Shown here piece by piece: positions 29,574 to 43,868 of a DNA stretch of 64,000 bases (positions are counted from its first letter, which is position 1; every line of letters starts with the position of its first letter). The notes under the pieces are model-generated. The model saw only the letters and a list, made by a program, of their open reading frames with translations, was not told the DNA's origin and searched no databases. The DNA lies in NCBI GenBank assembly GCA_009268125.1, contig WBOU01000001.1:649247-713246 (forward strand), given 5' to 3'. Source of the stretch: Chloroflexia bacterium SDU3-3. Its GTDB lineage: Bacteria; Chloroflexota; Chloroflexia; Chloroflexales; Roseiflexaceae. The position numbers and the translations under genes are program-made.

Positions 29574-30335
29574 TCACATCGCTAGGCACGCGTCGGCGGC
29601 CAGCCAGAACAGCTGCTCGCGCACCTCGCGGCGCGACTGCCACGCGCGGTTGTCCCAGGCCTCGCCGCTCAGGTCGTCGCCGCCGTAGAGCACCTGGCCG
29701 AACGCGACGCCCCGGAACTGCGCCACCGCCATCAGCGAGGCGCTCTCCATCTCCACCGTCAGGCAGCCGTCCTCGTCGCGACGGCGGGCCACCTTGCCAA
29801 AGGTCTCGCGGTAGGGCGCGTCGGTCGTCCAGGTCTTGCCCACCACATAGGGCAGGCCGCGCCCCTCCAGCGTCGCGGTCAGCGCGCGCACGCCCTCGGG
29901 CTGGGCCTGCACCTCGCGCGAGGGCGCGAGGTAGTGGTACGAGAGACCCTCGTCGCGCACGGCGGCGGAGACCACCACCAGGTGGCCCACGGCCATGCCC
30001 TTGTTCAGCACGCCCGCCCCGCCGCACGCGATGAACTTGCCGCAGCCCAGCGCGATCGCCTCCTCCAGCAGGCCCGCGCTCATGGGCGCACCCACGCCGG
30101 GGTGGAAGAAGGCCAGCCGCCGCCCCTGGTGCTCTAGCTCGTAGAAGCGGTGCACGCTATCTTCCCAGGGGTGCTCGGCCAGCAGCCGCACAGGGTGGGT
30201 GGCCACAATCGCATCCAGCACCTCGCGAAAAAAGCAGATCACACAGTGCTCGGGCACATCCAGCCGCTGCAGCGTCCGCACGGGGTCGATATAGGCCTCG
30301 CGGGAGGGGTCGAACTCAAGGATCGGGTAGGTCAT
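29574..30335 (-). CDS. Nucleoside phosphorylase (uridine/purine phosphorylase family)
   Basis: 253 aa of the PNP_UDP_1 family, which splits nucleosides with phosphate into base and ribose-1-phosphate. Characteristic parts are GVGAPMSAGLLEEAIALGCGKFIACGGAGVL (in two parts, near 79-109) and the substrate block TVEMESASLMAVAQFRG near 192-208, with Glu-Met-Glu contacting ribose. The ATG at 30335 is the first in frame and suits the family N-terminus. It lies just upstream of, and in the same direction as, the phosphoesterase (gap about 92 nt), so the two may share a transcript in nucleotide salvage. Whether it prefers uridine or purine nucleosides cannot be said. Confidence 0.88.
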   Translation of the reverse strand: MTYPILEFDPSREAYIDPVRTLQRLDVPEHCVICFFREVLDAIVATHPVRLLAEHPWEDSVHRFYELEHQGRRLAFFHPGVGAPMSAGLLEEAIALGCGKFIACGGAGVLNKGMAVGHLVVVSAAVRDEGLSYHYLAPSREVQAQPEGVRALTATLEGRGLPYVVGKTWTTDAPYRETFGKVARRRDEDGCLTVEMESASLMAVAQFRGVAFGQVLYGGDDLSGEAWDNRAWQSRREVREQLFWLAADACLAM

Positions 30336-30439
30336 TGGCGTGCCTCTGTCAATTATGTCAGAATGGAACGGCGGCTAGTGTAGCACGGCACACTCGCGCG
30401 GCGCATCGGGCTAGGCGATGAGAAAGCGCGGCCAGTCTA

Positions 30440-32098
30440 TCATCCGGGTTCCTGCGAGGGCGTGATGTTTTCGTTAGGGTAGGCCGCACGCGTTGAGCTG
30501 CCCATAAGGCCATGGTGCTCCATAGTCTTTGCGATCTGGCAGAGCCAGGCCAGCACATCCTGCACCGACTGCGCATCAAAATGCATCAGATCTGCCTCAT
30601 GCAGATAGGTGAGTTTCGAGCCTTGGATAATGACCCCGCTGTGCAGGCGCAAAAACTGGCGCTGCGACTCGACCACATCGCGCAGCGCCTCAAGCGCGGC
30701 ATCCGAGCACGTGGTGCCATCGCTCGGCCAGACAAAGATCGGCTTGGGGAAGCCAAATCGGACACGGCATGCGATCCGCTGGGCCAGATCGGCCTCAGCG
30801 CGGCTCGGCTTATGCTCCGAGATGCCGTTCCCAACGAAAAGTGGCGCGAGCGGCGCGCGCCACACCAGCTCGATAGAAATGCTATTGGGCTGGCTCGGCG
30901 CTTGCAGCAGCCCACGGCCCGCCATTATCTTGATCGGGCGCTCGCCCCACTCGCCATCGACCCGCACACACGGCGGCAGCGCGATAGGGTCGATATATGT
31001 CCACTGCCGCCGCTGCGCAAGCACGTGCAGCTGGCGAAAGACCGAGGCCGCGCCCAGCGCGTTAAAGTTCGCAAACAACGACAGCACGGGGATCGGCGCG
31101 GCCAGCGCCATGCACAGCCCCAGGATGCCATGCATCACAATCGAGAAAAAAAGAGCATACACCCCCGGGCCGCTGAGCGTGTTCCCGCCCAGCACCTGTG
31201 CGCCCAGGATGCTCAGGCCGATCAAGGGCAGCGAGCAGCTCAGAATAATCCAGTAGCGATCCAGCCGGTTGCACAAGCCCAGCAGCAGCAAGATCGCGAC
31301 CGAGAGCAGAGGGATGGCCAGCAGCCAGATCGGCGCGCCCTGAAGCACCAGGGCGGGGATGCCCATGGTGCGCCCGCCAAGCGTGGCCCAGGAGAACAGC
31401 GAAGCCAGCACGCAGAGGCACGAGGCCGCCACCATCAGCCAGTAGCCGATCCGGGTGAGCGGCGACCGCTCGAAGGGCTGATCGTGGCGCTTGCGCAGCT
31501 CGCGCTCGGCGGTGAAGGGCGCAAGCTGCCGCGCCTCGGCGTCGAGCGCCAGGCTCTGCTCGATAGCGCGCAGATGCCGCCGCCAGCGCGAGAGCGCGTG
31601 GTCGGGGAACTGCTCGTCGTAGCGCTCATCGTAGGCGAGGCGGCGGGCCTGCTCCATCAGGTCGGGCAGCGGCGCACCCTGGTGCTCGGCCAGCACCGTA
31701 TCGAGCGCCACCGCCTCGCGCAGGCCAGTCAGCTGCCCCTCGCGGCAGATCACGTGCACGACATACTCGCAATCGCGGAAGGGCATGAACAGGCCGCCGC
31801 CATAGTAGTTGCCGGGCATGTCTTTATTCGGCCCACACAGCAGCATGCGAATGGCCCTAGTGCGCTCCAGCGGGATGATATCGAATCTGACGATATCGAG
31901 ATCGTGCCCGAACAGAGCGCGCATGTATCGGCGCAGGCCCATAGCATTATCCAGCGAGTAGGGGTATTCGGGCGGGGCCTCGATAAAATCTTGGATGATC
32001 ATATCCCCATCGTCGTTCGTCCAGATCTTGCGCGCTGCGGAGACATGCTGGACATCCCAACCGCGAAGATCAAAGCGTACGGAATCGATAGTGATCAT
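30440..32098 (-). CDS. Large membrane protein of unknown function
   Basis: 552 aa. The N-terminal ~215 residues and the C-terminal ~190 residues are soluble; between about 220 and 365 lie roughly four hydrophobic helices (YWLMVAASCLCVLASLF; IWLLAIPLLSVAILLLL; WIILSCSLPLIGLSIL; YALFFSIVMHGILGLCMAL). No catalytic motif is recognised. Neighbouring genes are not obviously linked: nucleoside phosphorylase downstream on the same strand and ABC permeases divergent upstream. The start at ATG 32098 is followed by a good N-terminal beta segment. Function unknown. Confidence 0.65.
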   Translation of the reverse strand: MITIDSVRFDLRGWDVQHVSAARKIWTNDDGDMIIQDFIEAPPEYPYSLDNAMGLRRYMRALFGHDLDIVRFDIIPLERTRAIRMLLCGPNKDMPGNYYGGGLFMPFRDCEYVVHVICREGQLTGLREAVALDTVLAEHQGAPLPDLMEQARRLAYDERYDEQFPDHALSRWRRHLRAIEQSLALDAEARQLAPFTAERELRKRHDQPFERSPLTRIGYWLMVAASCLCVLASLFSWATLGGRTMGIPALVLQGAPIWLLAIPLLSVAILLLLGLCNRLDRYWIILSCSLPLIGLSILGAQVLGGNTLSGPGVYALFFSIVMHGILGLCMALAAPIPVLSLFANFNALGAASVFRQLHVLAQRRQWTYIDPIALPPCVRVDGEWGERPIKIMAGRGLLQAPSQPNSISIELVWRAPLAPLFVGNGISEHKPSRAEADLAQRIACRVRFGFPKPIFVWPSDGTTCSDAALEALRDVVESQRQFLRLHSGVIIQGSKLTYLHEADLMHFDAQSVQDVLAWLCQIAKTMEHHGLMGSSTRAAYPNENITPSQEPG

Positions 32099-32406
32099 GC
32101 TCTATCTCCACTCCATGTCAGGATATACGAGGTTTCAGTATATCATAGCGATTCCGCCGCATCGGACATCGTCTTTTGATCTCTATCAAACATGCAGGGT
32201 GTCGATCTTTATTTGCAATATCGGTAGCGTATCGGCCCTATCTTTCGCAAAAACAGCCAGGGCGCAAAACTCCATCCGCAGCCCGATGCGCCTGAGTGCC
32301 CCAGCGCCTATGATAGCGCCCGCAGACGCGCCTCGGCACACCCCATGTGGGTGGCCCAGGTGCCTTTCGGCGTTGCGGCCCGCTGTTTCCAGCCAAGGAG
32401 GTGCCC
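32099..32406. other. Intergenic region between unknown membrane gene and permeases
   Basis: 308 nt with lower GC in the left half (32110-32260). TATGAT (32309-32314) could be a -10 box for the rightward permease operon, but no good -35 is seen. AAGGAGG (32395-32401) is the ribosome site for ATG 32407. No gene is supported here, and in particular no ABC ATPase precedes the permeases. Confidence 0.5.
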
Positions 32407-33195
32407 ATGCGTGTGTATGTTGAGATCGCCATCCGCTCGTTCCGCCGAGCCACCCAGTACCGCACCGCGTTCATCGCAGGGATCCTAACCAACTCATTCT
32501 TCGCCGCCATCCAGTCGCTCATGTACATCGCCCTGTTCCAGGCGGGCGGCACCGTGGCCGGGTTCTCGCTGGCCCAGGCGATCACCTACAACTGGACCAC
32601 CCAAGCCATGATCTCGCTCGGCGCTGGCTGGATCTCCACCGAGATGGCCGGCACTATCCGCAGCGGCGACGTGGTGACCGACATGAGCAGGCCGTGGAGC
32701 TTCTATGGCTACTGGATGAGCCGCACGGCGGGCGAGCGGCTGTTCAACTTCCTGGTGCGTGGCTCGATCACCTACCTGCTGGGCGTCCTCTACTTCGGCG
32801 CGCTGGTGCCCAGGCCGCAGGATGCGCTGGCCTTCCTGCTCTCGGCGCTGCTGGCGCTGGTGATCACCTTCGCCTACGGCTTCATGATCAACCTTGTGGC
32901 CTTCTGGACGCTGGAGATCGCCGGCATCCAGCTGATCGCCAACTCGCTCCAGGCGTTCTTCTCGGGCTTCCTGGTACCCATCGCCTTCTTCCCGCCCTGG
33001 CTGGCGGCGCTGGCCCACGCGCTGCCCTTCGAGTCGGTGGCGGGCGTGCCAGCCCAGATCCTCCAGGGCAAGATCGGCGGGGCGGCACTGGCCTGGGCGA
33101 TCGGCCAGCAGGCGCTGTGGGCGGTGGCGATGACGGGCGCGGCCATGCTGCTCACGCGGGTGGCGATGCGCAAGGTGGTGGTGCAGGGTGGCTAG
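32407..33195 (+). CDS. ABC-2 family permease subunit (PF06182-like)
   Basis: 262 aa with about six membrane helices. The layout, a short cytoplasmic start (MRVYVEIAIRSFRRATQYR), a first helix, and the block TGEMAGTIRSGDVVTDMSRP-like (here EMAGTIRSGDVVTDMSRPW near 80-98), is that of ABC-2-type permeases of the PF06182 group, which work as pairs with an ATP-binding subunit to export small molecules or lipids. AAGGAGG 5 nt before ATG 32407 fixes the start. It heads a three-gene permease set; no ATPase gene is visible in the window near it. Confidence 0.85.
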   Translation: MRVYVEIAIRSFRRATQYRTAFIAGILTNSFFAAIQSLMYIALFQAGGTVAGFSLAQAITYNWTTQAMISLGAGWISTEMAGTIRSGDVVTDMSRPWSFYGYWMSRTAGERLFNFLVRGSITYLLGVLYFGALVPRPQDALAFLLSALLALVITFAYGFMINLVAFWTLEIAGIQLIANSLQAFFSGFLVPIAFFPPWLAALAHALPFESVAGVPAQILQGKIGGAALAWAIGQQALWAVAMTGAAMLLTRVAMRKVVVQGG

Positions 33196-33231
33196 GGCAC
33201 CCTTTCTATGGATGGAAGGGAGACGGTGCCT

Positions 33232-34026
33232 ATGATGCTCTACCTTCGGCTGATCGGCGCGCGGCTGCGGGCGCAGACCCAGTACCCTGTGGCCTTCCTG
33301 GCCGAGCTGGTGGGCTTCGGCACTGTCACCGCGCTAGAGTTCATGGCGGTAGTGCTGCTGCTGCGCAGCTTCCACAGCGTCCACGGCTGGGCGCTGCCCG
33401 AGATCGCTATCCTCTATGGCATATCGTCCTCGTCGCTGGGCATCGCCGAGCTGATCGGGCGCGGCTTCGACGCTCCATTCGAGCAGCTGATGCAGACCGG
33501 GCGCTTCGACATGGTGCTCACCAGGCCGCTGGGGGCCTTCTTCCAGGTGCTGGCCACCGAGTTCCAGCTGCGCCGCCTGGGCCGCGTCGTGCAGGGCTGG
33601 CTGGCCCTGGCCTACGGCCTGCTGCACGCGCCCATCCGCTGGGATGTAGCGCGCGTGCTGCTGCTGCCGATCGGCCAGATCTCGGGCGTGGCCATCTACC
33701 TGAGCCTGATCGTGATCGGCGCGACGATCTGTTTCTGGACGATCAGGACGCCCGATGTGATGCATATGTTCACCGATGGCGGCAACGTTCTGCTGAGCTA
33801 CCCGCTGAGCATCTACAGCCGCCCGATCCGCGCGATCTTCACCTTTGTGGTGCCGCTGGCCTTTATCAACTACCCGCTGGCGCTGACCCTGCTGGGCAAG
33901 GCCGACCCGCACGGCTTCCCGGCCCAGCTGGCCTGGGCCTCGCCGCTGGTGGCGGCGGTGTTCTTCGGCATGACGCTGGCCTTCTGGCGCTTTGGGGTGG
34001 GCAGATACACCTCCGCCGGATCGTAA
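33232..34026 (+). CDS. ABC-2 family permease, tandem duplicate copy 1
   Basis: 264 aa with about six helices and the PF06182-type block MQTGRFDMVLTRPLGAFFQV near 92-111. By hand alignment it shares about 80% identity over its whole length with the next gene, with exactly the same nucleotide length (795), so the pair is a recent tandem duplication. The start at ATG 33232 is chosen because it aligns with the ATG of copy 2 (MMLYLRLIG against MALYFRLIG); an earlier ATG at 33208 is possible. Probably forms a heterodimer with the 32407 permease. Substrate unknown. Confidence 0.85.
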   Translation: MMLYLRLIGARLRAQTQYPVAFLAELVGFGTVTALEFMAVVLLLRSFHSVHGWALPEIAILYGISSSSLGIAELIGRGFDAPFEQLMQTGRFDMVLTRPLGAFFQVLATEFQLRRLGRVVQGWLALAYGLLHAPIRWDVARVLLLPIGQISGVAIYLSLIVIGATICFWTIRTPDVMHMFTDGGNVLLSYPLSIYSRPIRAIFTFVVPLAFINYPLALTLLGKADPHGFPAQLAWASPLVAAVFFGMTLAFWRFGVGRYTSAGS

Positions 34027-34046
34027 GGCATGAAAGCGAAATAACT

Positions 34047-34841
34047 ATGGCACTCTACTTTCGGCTGATCGGCTCGCGGCTGCGGGCGCAGATGCAGTAC
34101 CCCGTGGCCTTCCTGGCCGAGCTGATCGGATTCGCGCTCACCACCGGGCTGGAGTTTGTGGCCGTGGTGCTGCTGTTTCAGGCGTTCCACAGCGTCCACG
34201 GCTGGACCCTGCCCGAGGTCGCCATCCTCTATGGTATGTCGTCCTCATCGTTTGGCCTCGCCGAGATGATCGGGCGCGGCTTCGATGCCCCTTTCGAGCA
34301 GCTGATGCAGACCGGCAGATTCGACATGGTGCTCACCAGGCCGCTGGGGACCTTCTTCCAGGTGCTCACCGCCGAGTTCCAGCTGCGCCGCCTGGGCCGC
34401 GTCGTGCAGGGCTGGCTGGCCCTGGCCTACGGCCTGCTGCACGCGCCCATCCGCTGGGATGTGGGGCACGCGGCACTGCTGCTGCTGGGCCAGGGCGCTG
34501 GCGTCACCATCTACATGGGCCTGATCGTGCTGGGCGCGACCTTCTGCTTCTGGACGATCAAGACGCCCGAGGTAATCAACGTGTTCACCTTCGGCGGCGA
34601 TTTTATGCTGAGCTACCCGCTGAGCATCTACAGCCGCCCGATCCGCGCGATCTTCACCTTCGTGGTGCCGCTGGCCTTCATCAACTACCCGTTGGCGCTG
34701 ACCCTGCTGAGCAAGACCGACCCGCACGGCTTTCCGGCCCAGCTGGCCTGGGCCTCGCCGCTGGTGGCGGCGGCGTTCTTCGGCGCGGCGCTGGCCTTCT
34801 GGCGCTTTGGGGTGGGCAAATATACCTCCGCCGGATCGTAG
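34047..34841 (+). CDS. ABC-2 family permease, tandem duplicate copy 2
   Basis: 264 aa, co-linear with copy 1. Most differences cluster in membrane helices (for example near 27-37 and 140-165), while the cytoplasmic block MQTGRFDMVLTRPLG and the C-terminal part (YPLSIYSRPIRAIFTFVVPLAF, in two parts) are unchanged. That pattern suggests that the ATPase contact is conserved while the transport path diverges. It starts at ATG 34047, 20 nt after copy 1. An ArsR-type regulator follows after 57 nt. Confidence 0.85.
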   Translation: MALYFRLIGSRLRAQMQYPVAFLAELIGFALTTGLEFVAVVLLFQAFHSVHGWTLPEVAILYGMSSSSFGLAEMIGRGFDAPFEQLMQTGRFDMVLTRPLGTFFQVLTAEFQLRRLGRVVQGWLALAYGLLHAPIRWDVGHAALLLLGQGAGVTIYMGLIVLGATFCFWTIKTPEVINVFTFGGDFMLSYPLSIYSRPIRAIFTFVVPLAFINYPLALTLLSKTDPHGFPAQLAWASPLVAAAFFGAALAFWRFGVGKYTSAGS

Positions 34842-34898
34842 GCGTGGACGAACATGCTATACTGATCGGACGAACGCGCGGATGCGAAGGAAAGGTGT

Positions 34899-35258
34899 AT
34901 GGCCCAACATCTGGCAGAGGCGACCGAGATACTTATCGACCCCGAGGCGGTGCGGCGCGTGCGCGACCACCAGCTCTCACCGGCAATCACATCCGATGTG
35001 GCCGCCGTCTTCAAGGCCATGGCCGACCCGACGCGGGTGCGCATCCTCCACGCGCTGACCCACGCCGAGCTGTGCGTGAGCGACATCGCGGCGGCGCTGG
35101 GCATGAAGGAGCCAGCCATCTCGCACCAGCTGCGGCTGCTGCGCAGCCTGCGGGTGGTGCGCTCGCGCCGCGATGGCAAGCTGGTCTACTACGCGCTCGA
35201 CGACGAGCATGTGGCGCTGCTGTTCCAGCTCAGCCTGGAGCATCTCGGCCATAGTTAG
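34899..35258 (+). CDS. ArsR/SmtB-family metal-sensing repressor with CzrA-type site
   Basis: 119 aa winged-helix repressor: ADPTRVRILHAL near 41-52, recognition helix MKEPAISHQLRLLR near 69-82, wing RSRRDGKLVYYAL near 87-99. The C-terminal helix reads DEH-VALLFQLSLE-HLGH, that is D-x-H-x10-H-x2-H, exactly the alpha-5 zinc/cobalt site spacing known from CzrA/SmtB. ELCVSDIA keeps only one cysteine of the alpha-3 CVCD motif. It therefore probably senses Zn(II) or Co(II). No metal efflux pump lies next to it; the permease genes upstream or the sucA promoter downstream are the nearest possible targets. Confidence 0.87.
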   Translation: MAQHLAEATEILIDPEAVRRVRDHQLSPAITSDVAAVFKAMADPTRVRILHALTHAELCVSDIAAALGMKEPAISHQLRLLRSLRVVRSRRDGKLVYYALDDEHVALLFQLSLEHLGHS

Positions 35259-35338
35259 GGGTTCCCCCCACTATGATGCGGCCATACCCGAATCATAGCG
35301 ATATAGTAACAAATGTTGTCACACGATTACAAACTTAG

Positions 35339-35347
35339 TGATACAAT
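35339..35347 (+). promoter_or_regulatory. Extended -10 promoter element upstream of sucA
   Basis: TG-A-TACAAT (35339-35347) is an extended -10 element, 131 nt upstream of the sucA start. TTGTCA (35316-35321) lies 20 nt before the -10, too far for a standard -35. The 220-nt gap is AT-rich around it and holds no gene. Confidence 0.4.
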
Positions 35348-35478
35348 GCACGTAGATCTGCTCACGTTCTGGCCAAGACCATAGGCACACAGCAGAGCAC
35401 GTCAATGGCGGTTGTATGCCAAGTCATAGCCAAAAGGCTGAGCAATGATGCACACAGGGAGACAGTGAGGAACTGGCT

Positions 35479-38349
<2,871 letters not shown>

Positions 38350-38460
38350 AACCTTCGCAGCTACGGCCAAGAACACACGCGTAGAGTTTGGCCCCTGGGG
38401 CCGCTGGCTAGGTAGGCCCGCCAGCGACCCACAGGGTGCCATAGATTCGGAGATCTGAAG

Positions 38461-39732
38461 ATGGCTATTGAAATTCGGGTACCGACTCTTGGTGAGTCGA
38501 TTGTCGAGGCGACAGTTGGGCGTTGGCATAAACAGGTGGGCGAGCCGGTGGCAGCAGGCGAGACGATCGTCGAGCTGGAGACCGACAAGGTGAATGTGGA
38601 TGTGGCCGCCGAGTCGGCGGGCGTGCTGGGGCGGATCGATGCACAGAGCGGATCCGATGTGGCGGTGGGCCAGGTGATCGGCGTGATCGACGCTGGTGGC
38701 GCGACGGTGAGCGTGCCCGCGCCCAAGCCCGCCTCCGTCGGCGACGCCGACGAGATCGCCAAGCCGCAGCAGGCGGTGGTAACGCCCAGCGCCGCCGAGA
38801 ATGGCCGCCCCACCGTGGCCACGCCGGTGGCCCGCCGCGTGGCCGAGGCCAACAATGTCGATCTGGCCAGCGTGCACGGCAGCGGCCCCAGCGGCAGGGT
38901 GATGAAGAGCGACATCGCGGCGGCGATCACCGCGCCCGCGCCTGCTGCGCCCGCCGCACCCGCGCCTGCTGTGTCCGCCGCGCCTGCCGCGCCTGCTGCG
39001 CCCGCCGCACCCGCGCCTGCGCCCACCCTGGCCCCGCTGGAGGAGCGCCGCCGCATGTCGCGCCGCCGCCAGACTATCGCGCGCCGCCTAGTGGAGGCCC
39101 AGCGCAGCGCGGCCATGCTTACGACCTTCAACGAGGCCGACATGACCGCGATCATGGAGCTGCGCAAGCGCCGCAACCCCGAGTTCGAGAAGCGCAACGG
39201 CGTGAAGCTGGGCTTCATGTCCTTCTTCACCAAAGCCGTGGTCGGCGCGCTCAAGTACATCCCGCTGCTGAACGCCGAGATCCAGGGCGATGACATTATC
39301 GTCAAGCAGCACTACGATATCGGCATCGCCGTGGGGGCCGAGGAGGGCCTGGTGGTGCCGGTGGTGCGCGATGCCGACCGCAAGAGCTTCGCCGCGCTGG
39401 AGAAGGAGATCTCGGCCCTGGCCAAGAAGGCCCGCGACAACACCCTAGGCATCGCTGAGCTGCAGGGCGGCACCTTCACCATCACCAACGGCGGCATCTT
39501 CGGCTCGCTGATGTCGACCCCCATCCTCAACGCGCCGCAGGTGGGCATCCTGGGCATGCACGCGATCAAAGAGCGCGCTATGGTGGTGAATGGCCAGGTG
39601 GTCGTGCGCCCCATGATGTACCTGGCGCTCTCCTACGACCATCGCATCGTCGATGGCTCCGAGGCCGTGCGCTTCCTGGTGCGCGTCAAGGAGCTGGTCG
39701 AAGACCCCGAGTCGCTGCTGATCGAGGGCTAG
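38461..39732 (+). CDS. sucB: Dihydrolipoyllysine succinyltransferase, E2 of 2-oxoglutarate dehydrogenase
   Basis: 423 aa. A lipoyl domain (1-77) with the lipoylation motif ETDKVNVDV near 40-48 is followed by a peripheral-subunit-binding domain ([28 protein letters not shown], in two parts, near 120-147), a long Ala/Pro linker (about 159-193), and the catalytic core with [12 protein letters not shown] near 393-404, which holds the catalytic His. It transfers the succinyl group to CoA. It is cotranscribed with sucA, and transcription ends at the strong terminator just downstream. Confidence 0.96.
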   Translation: MAIEIRVPTLGESIVEATVGRWHKQVGEPVAAGETIVELETDKVNVDVAAESAGVLGRIDAQSGSDVAVGQVIGVIDAGGATVSVPAPKPASVGDADEIAKPQQAVVTPSAAENGRPTVATPVARRVAEANNVDLASVHGSGPSGRVMKSDIAAAITAPAPAAPAAPAPAVSAAPAAPAAPAAPAPAPTLAPLEERRRMSRRRQTIARRLVEAQRSAAMLTTFNEADMTAIMELRKRRNPEFEKRNGVKLGFMSFFTKAVVGALKYIPLLNAEIQGDDIIVKQHYDIGIAVGAEEGLVVPVVRDADRKSFAALEKEISALAKKARDNTLGIAELQGGTFTITNGGIFGSLMSTPILNAPQVGILGMHAIKERAMVVNGQVVVRPMMYLALSYDHRIVDGSEAVRFLVRVKELVEDPESLLIEG

Positions 39733-39751
39733 GTATCCGCGCGCTGTTTCC

Positions 39752-39790
39752 AAACGTTCACCGTGGCCAGCGGCTGCGGTGAACGTTTTT
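39752..39790 (+). terminator. Rho-independent terminator of sucAB
   Basis: Perfect 12-nt arms (39752-39763 and 39777-39788) with a 13-nt GC-rich loop that can pair further; the right arm runs into TTTTT (39786-39790). It lies 20 nt after the sucB stop. This is the clearest classical terminator in the window. Confidence 0.85.
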
Positions 39791-39793
39791 ATG

Positions 39794-39822
39794 TTGACGA
39801 GCTAAACCCTTTCAGTTACAAT
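39794..39822 (+). promoter_or_regulatory. Sigma-70-like promoter of the pullulanase gene
   Basis: TTGACG (39794-39799) and TACAAT (39817-39822) with a 17-nt spacer, directly after the sucB terminator and 110 nt before the GTG at 39932. The segment GACGAGCTAAACCCTTT (from 39796) is repeated imperfectly 30 nt later as GACGGGCTAAAGCCCTTT (from 39826), a short tandem repeat that begins inside the promoter. Confidence 0.65.
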
Positions 39823-39931
39823 CAGGACGGGCTAAAGCCCTTTTCAAAAACATAACGACAGAGCCGTTTTCCCGCTTTCCTGAAAGCTATATGTCCGGCA
39901 TGCGCCAGCGCTGCCGCAAGAAGAGCACACT

Positions 39932-42559
<2,628 letters not shown>

Positions 42560-42570
42560 CACGGGGCCTC

Positions 42571-42604
42571 CTTCAGGGTGCGGGGCAAACTCCGCATCCT
42601 GAAG
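42571..42604 (+). terminator. Hairpin downstream of pullulanase
   Basis: CTTCAGGGTGCGG (42571-42583) pairs with CCGCATCCTGAAG (42592-42604) through one G-U pair and an 8-nt loop, 12 nt after the stop. No T run follows, so it may be a rho-assisted or weak terminator. Confidence 0.5.
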
Positions 42605-43157
42605 CCATGAGTCATCGCCAGAGCATCCCCAGCCATTCTTGCGCAGAGCGGCACAACGCCGTATAATACCTCAGGTTAAACGCTTCACACATGCGATCTG
42701 AGCCTGGCTCAGATCAAACAGTCACGAGATAAGCGGCGCGACCAAGCCTGCCTTCTGCCGCCGTGGCCGTGCCGCCCGCATGGAGCTAGCGCCCTATGAT
42801 CACCGCCATATGGATCAGCGACGACCGAGCGACGCATACCATGGTGCCTTACCATGGCATGCCGATGCGCCACATCCCTTGCCAGCGCGCAAAGTCGTTG
42901 CGATCCAATGACCGGGCGGCAACAGTTCGCTACCTCCAAACACGAATTCTTCTGGTAGACTATCGTCAAGAGAGCGTGCGGCCCCGCTGGGCTGCTGCGC
43001 AATGGGAGGTCGGCGCTGCGCCAAACGTAGCGCATGAGAGGACCGACATCGGCTGATGCGGGGGCAGGTGGCCCCCGCATACCGTGTCAAGCACCGCCCC
43101 ACCACAGCAGGTAGGGCATTTGGAATCTGTTGCTGGCTTGATTTGGAGGCATCGAAT
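42605..43157. promoter_or_regulatory. Long leader region ahead of sdhCAB with promoter at 42639-42667
   Basis: TTGCGC (42639-42644) and TATAAT (42662-42667) with a 17-nt spacer form a convincing promoter nearly 490 nt upstream of sdhC. Between them lies no persuasive gene: an open frame at 42796-43056 gives 86 aa of low-complexity, non-family sequence. CCATGG repeats around 42839-42857 and other short palindromes occur. The region may be a long 5' leader of sdhCAB or contain a small RNA. GGAGG (43145-43149) is the sdhC ribosome site. Confidence 0.45.
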
Positions 43158-43862
43158 ATGGCCGCTGTCGCAACATTTTATCGATCAACGATTGGGAAAA
43201 AGGTTCTCATGGCGCTCTCGGGCATCCTGCTCGTGGGCTTCGTGGTGGCCCACATGGTCGGGAACCTCAAGGCATTCCTTGGGCCCGAGGCGCTCAACAC
43301 CTACGCGGGCTTCCTGCGCGATGTCGGCGAGCCGCTGTTCCCGCGCGAGCTGCTGCTATGGATCTTCCGCATCGTCATGCTGGTCGCGATCATCGTCCAC
43401 GTGGCCATGGCCTACCAGCTCACCCGCCGCGATCTCTCGGGTCGGCCCGTGCACTACGCCAACAAGAAGATGCTTCAGGCGAGCTTCGCCTCCTCGACTA
43501 TGCGCTGGGGCGGCCTGATCATCCTGTTCTTCGTGATCTACCACCTGCTGCACCTCACCGGCGGCATGGTCGGCTGGAGCACCACCACACCCTTCATCCA
43601 CGAGAGCGCCGAGGGCTTCCAGACCTACCAGAACGTCGTCAACGCCTTCCAGTCGTGGCCGGCCACCCTGTTCTACATCCTGGCCATGGGCGCGCTGGGC
43701 ATGCACCTCTACCACGGCGTGTGGAGCATGGTGCAGACCCTGGGCCTGAACAGCAAGCGCTTCAACACCTTCTGGCACGGCCTGTCGGTGGCGGTCGCGG
43801 CCGTCTGCTTCTGCGGCTTCATCTCGGTGCCGCTGGCGGTTCTGCTTGGCCTTGTGCACTAG
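43158..43862 (+). CDS. sdhC: Succinate dehydrogenase cytochrome b subunit (b558 type)
   Basis: 234 aa with five membrane helices, the single-subunit diheme anchor found in type B succinate:quinone oxidoreductases. Heme-ligand histidines are in suitable places: VVAHMVGN near 30-37, VHVAMAY near 80, YHLLHLTGG near 128-136, and HLYHGVW near 181-187. It anchors SdhAB to the membrane and passes electrons to menaquinone or another quinone. ATG 43158 has GGAGG 8 nt ahead. It is first in the sdhC-sdhA-sdhB order, typical of bacteria with this anchor type. Confidence 0.93.
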   Translation: MAAVATFYRSTIGKKVLMALSGILLVGFVVAHMVGNLKAFLGPEALNTYAGFLRDVGEPLFPRELLLWIFRIVMLVAIIVHVAMAYQLTRRDLSGRPVHYANKKMLQASFASSTMRWGGLIILFFVIYHLLHLTGGMVGWSTTTPFIHESAEGFQTYQNVVNAFQSWPATLFYILAMGALGMHLYHGVWSMVQTLGLNSKRFNTFWHGLSVAVAAVCFCGFISVPLAVLLGLVH

Positions 43863-43868
43863 TAGCGA

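Noticed and set aside
28741-30027. 428-aa version of the phosphoesterase gene reading through the nucleoside phosphorylase region
   Set aside because: The upstream ~180 residues are an out-of-frame shadow of the phosphorylase; family similarity begins at the TTG at 29481.
38935-39030. Repetitive GCC/CCC-rich stretch
   Set aside because: Codes for the flexible Ala/Pro linker of the E2 subunit, typical of this family.
42796-43056. Possible 86-aa protein upstream of sdhC
   Set aside because: No ribosome site, no domain-like sequence; kept as leader region.
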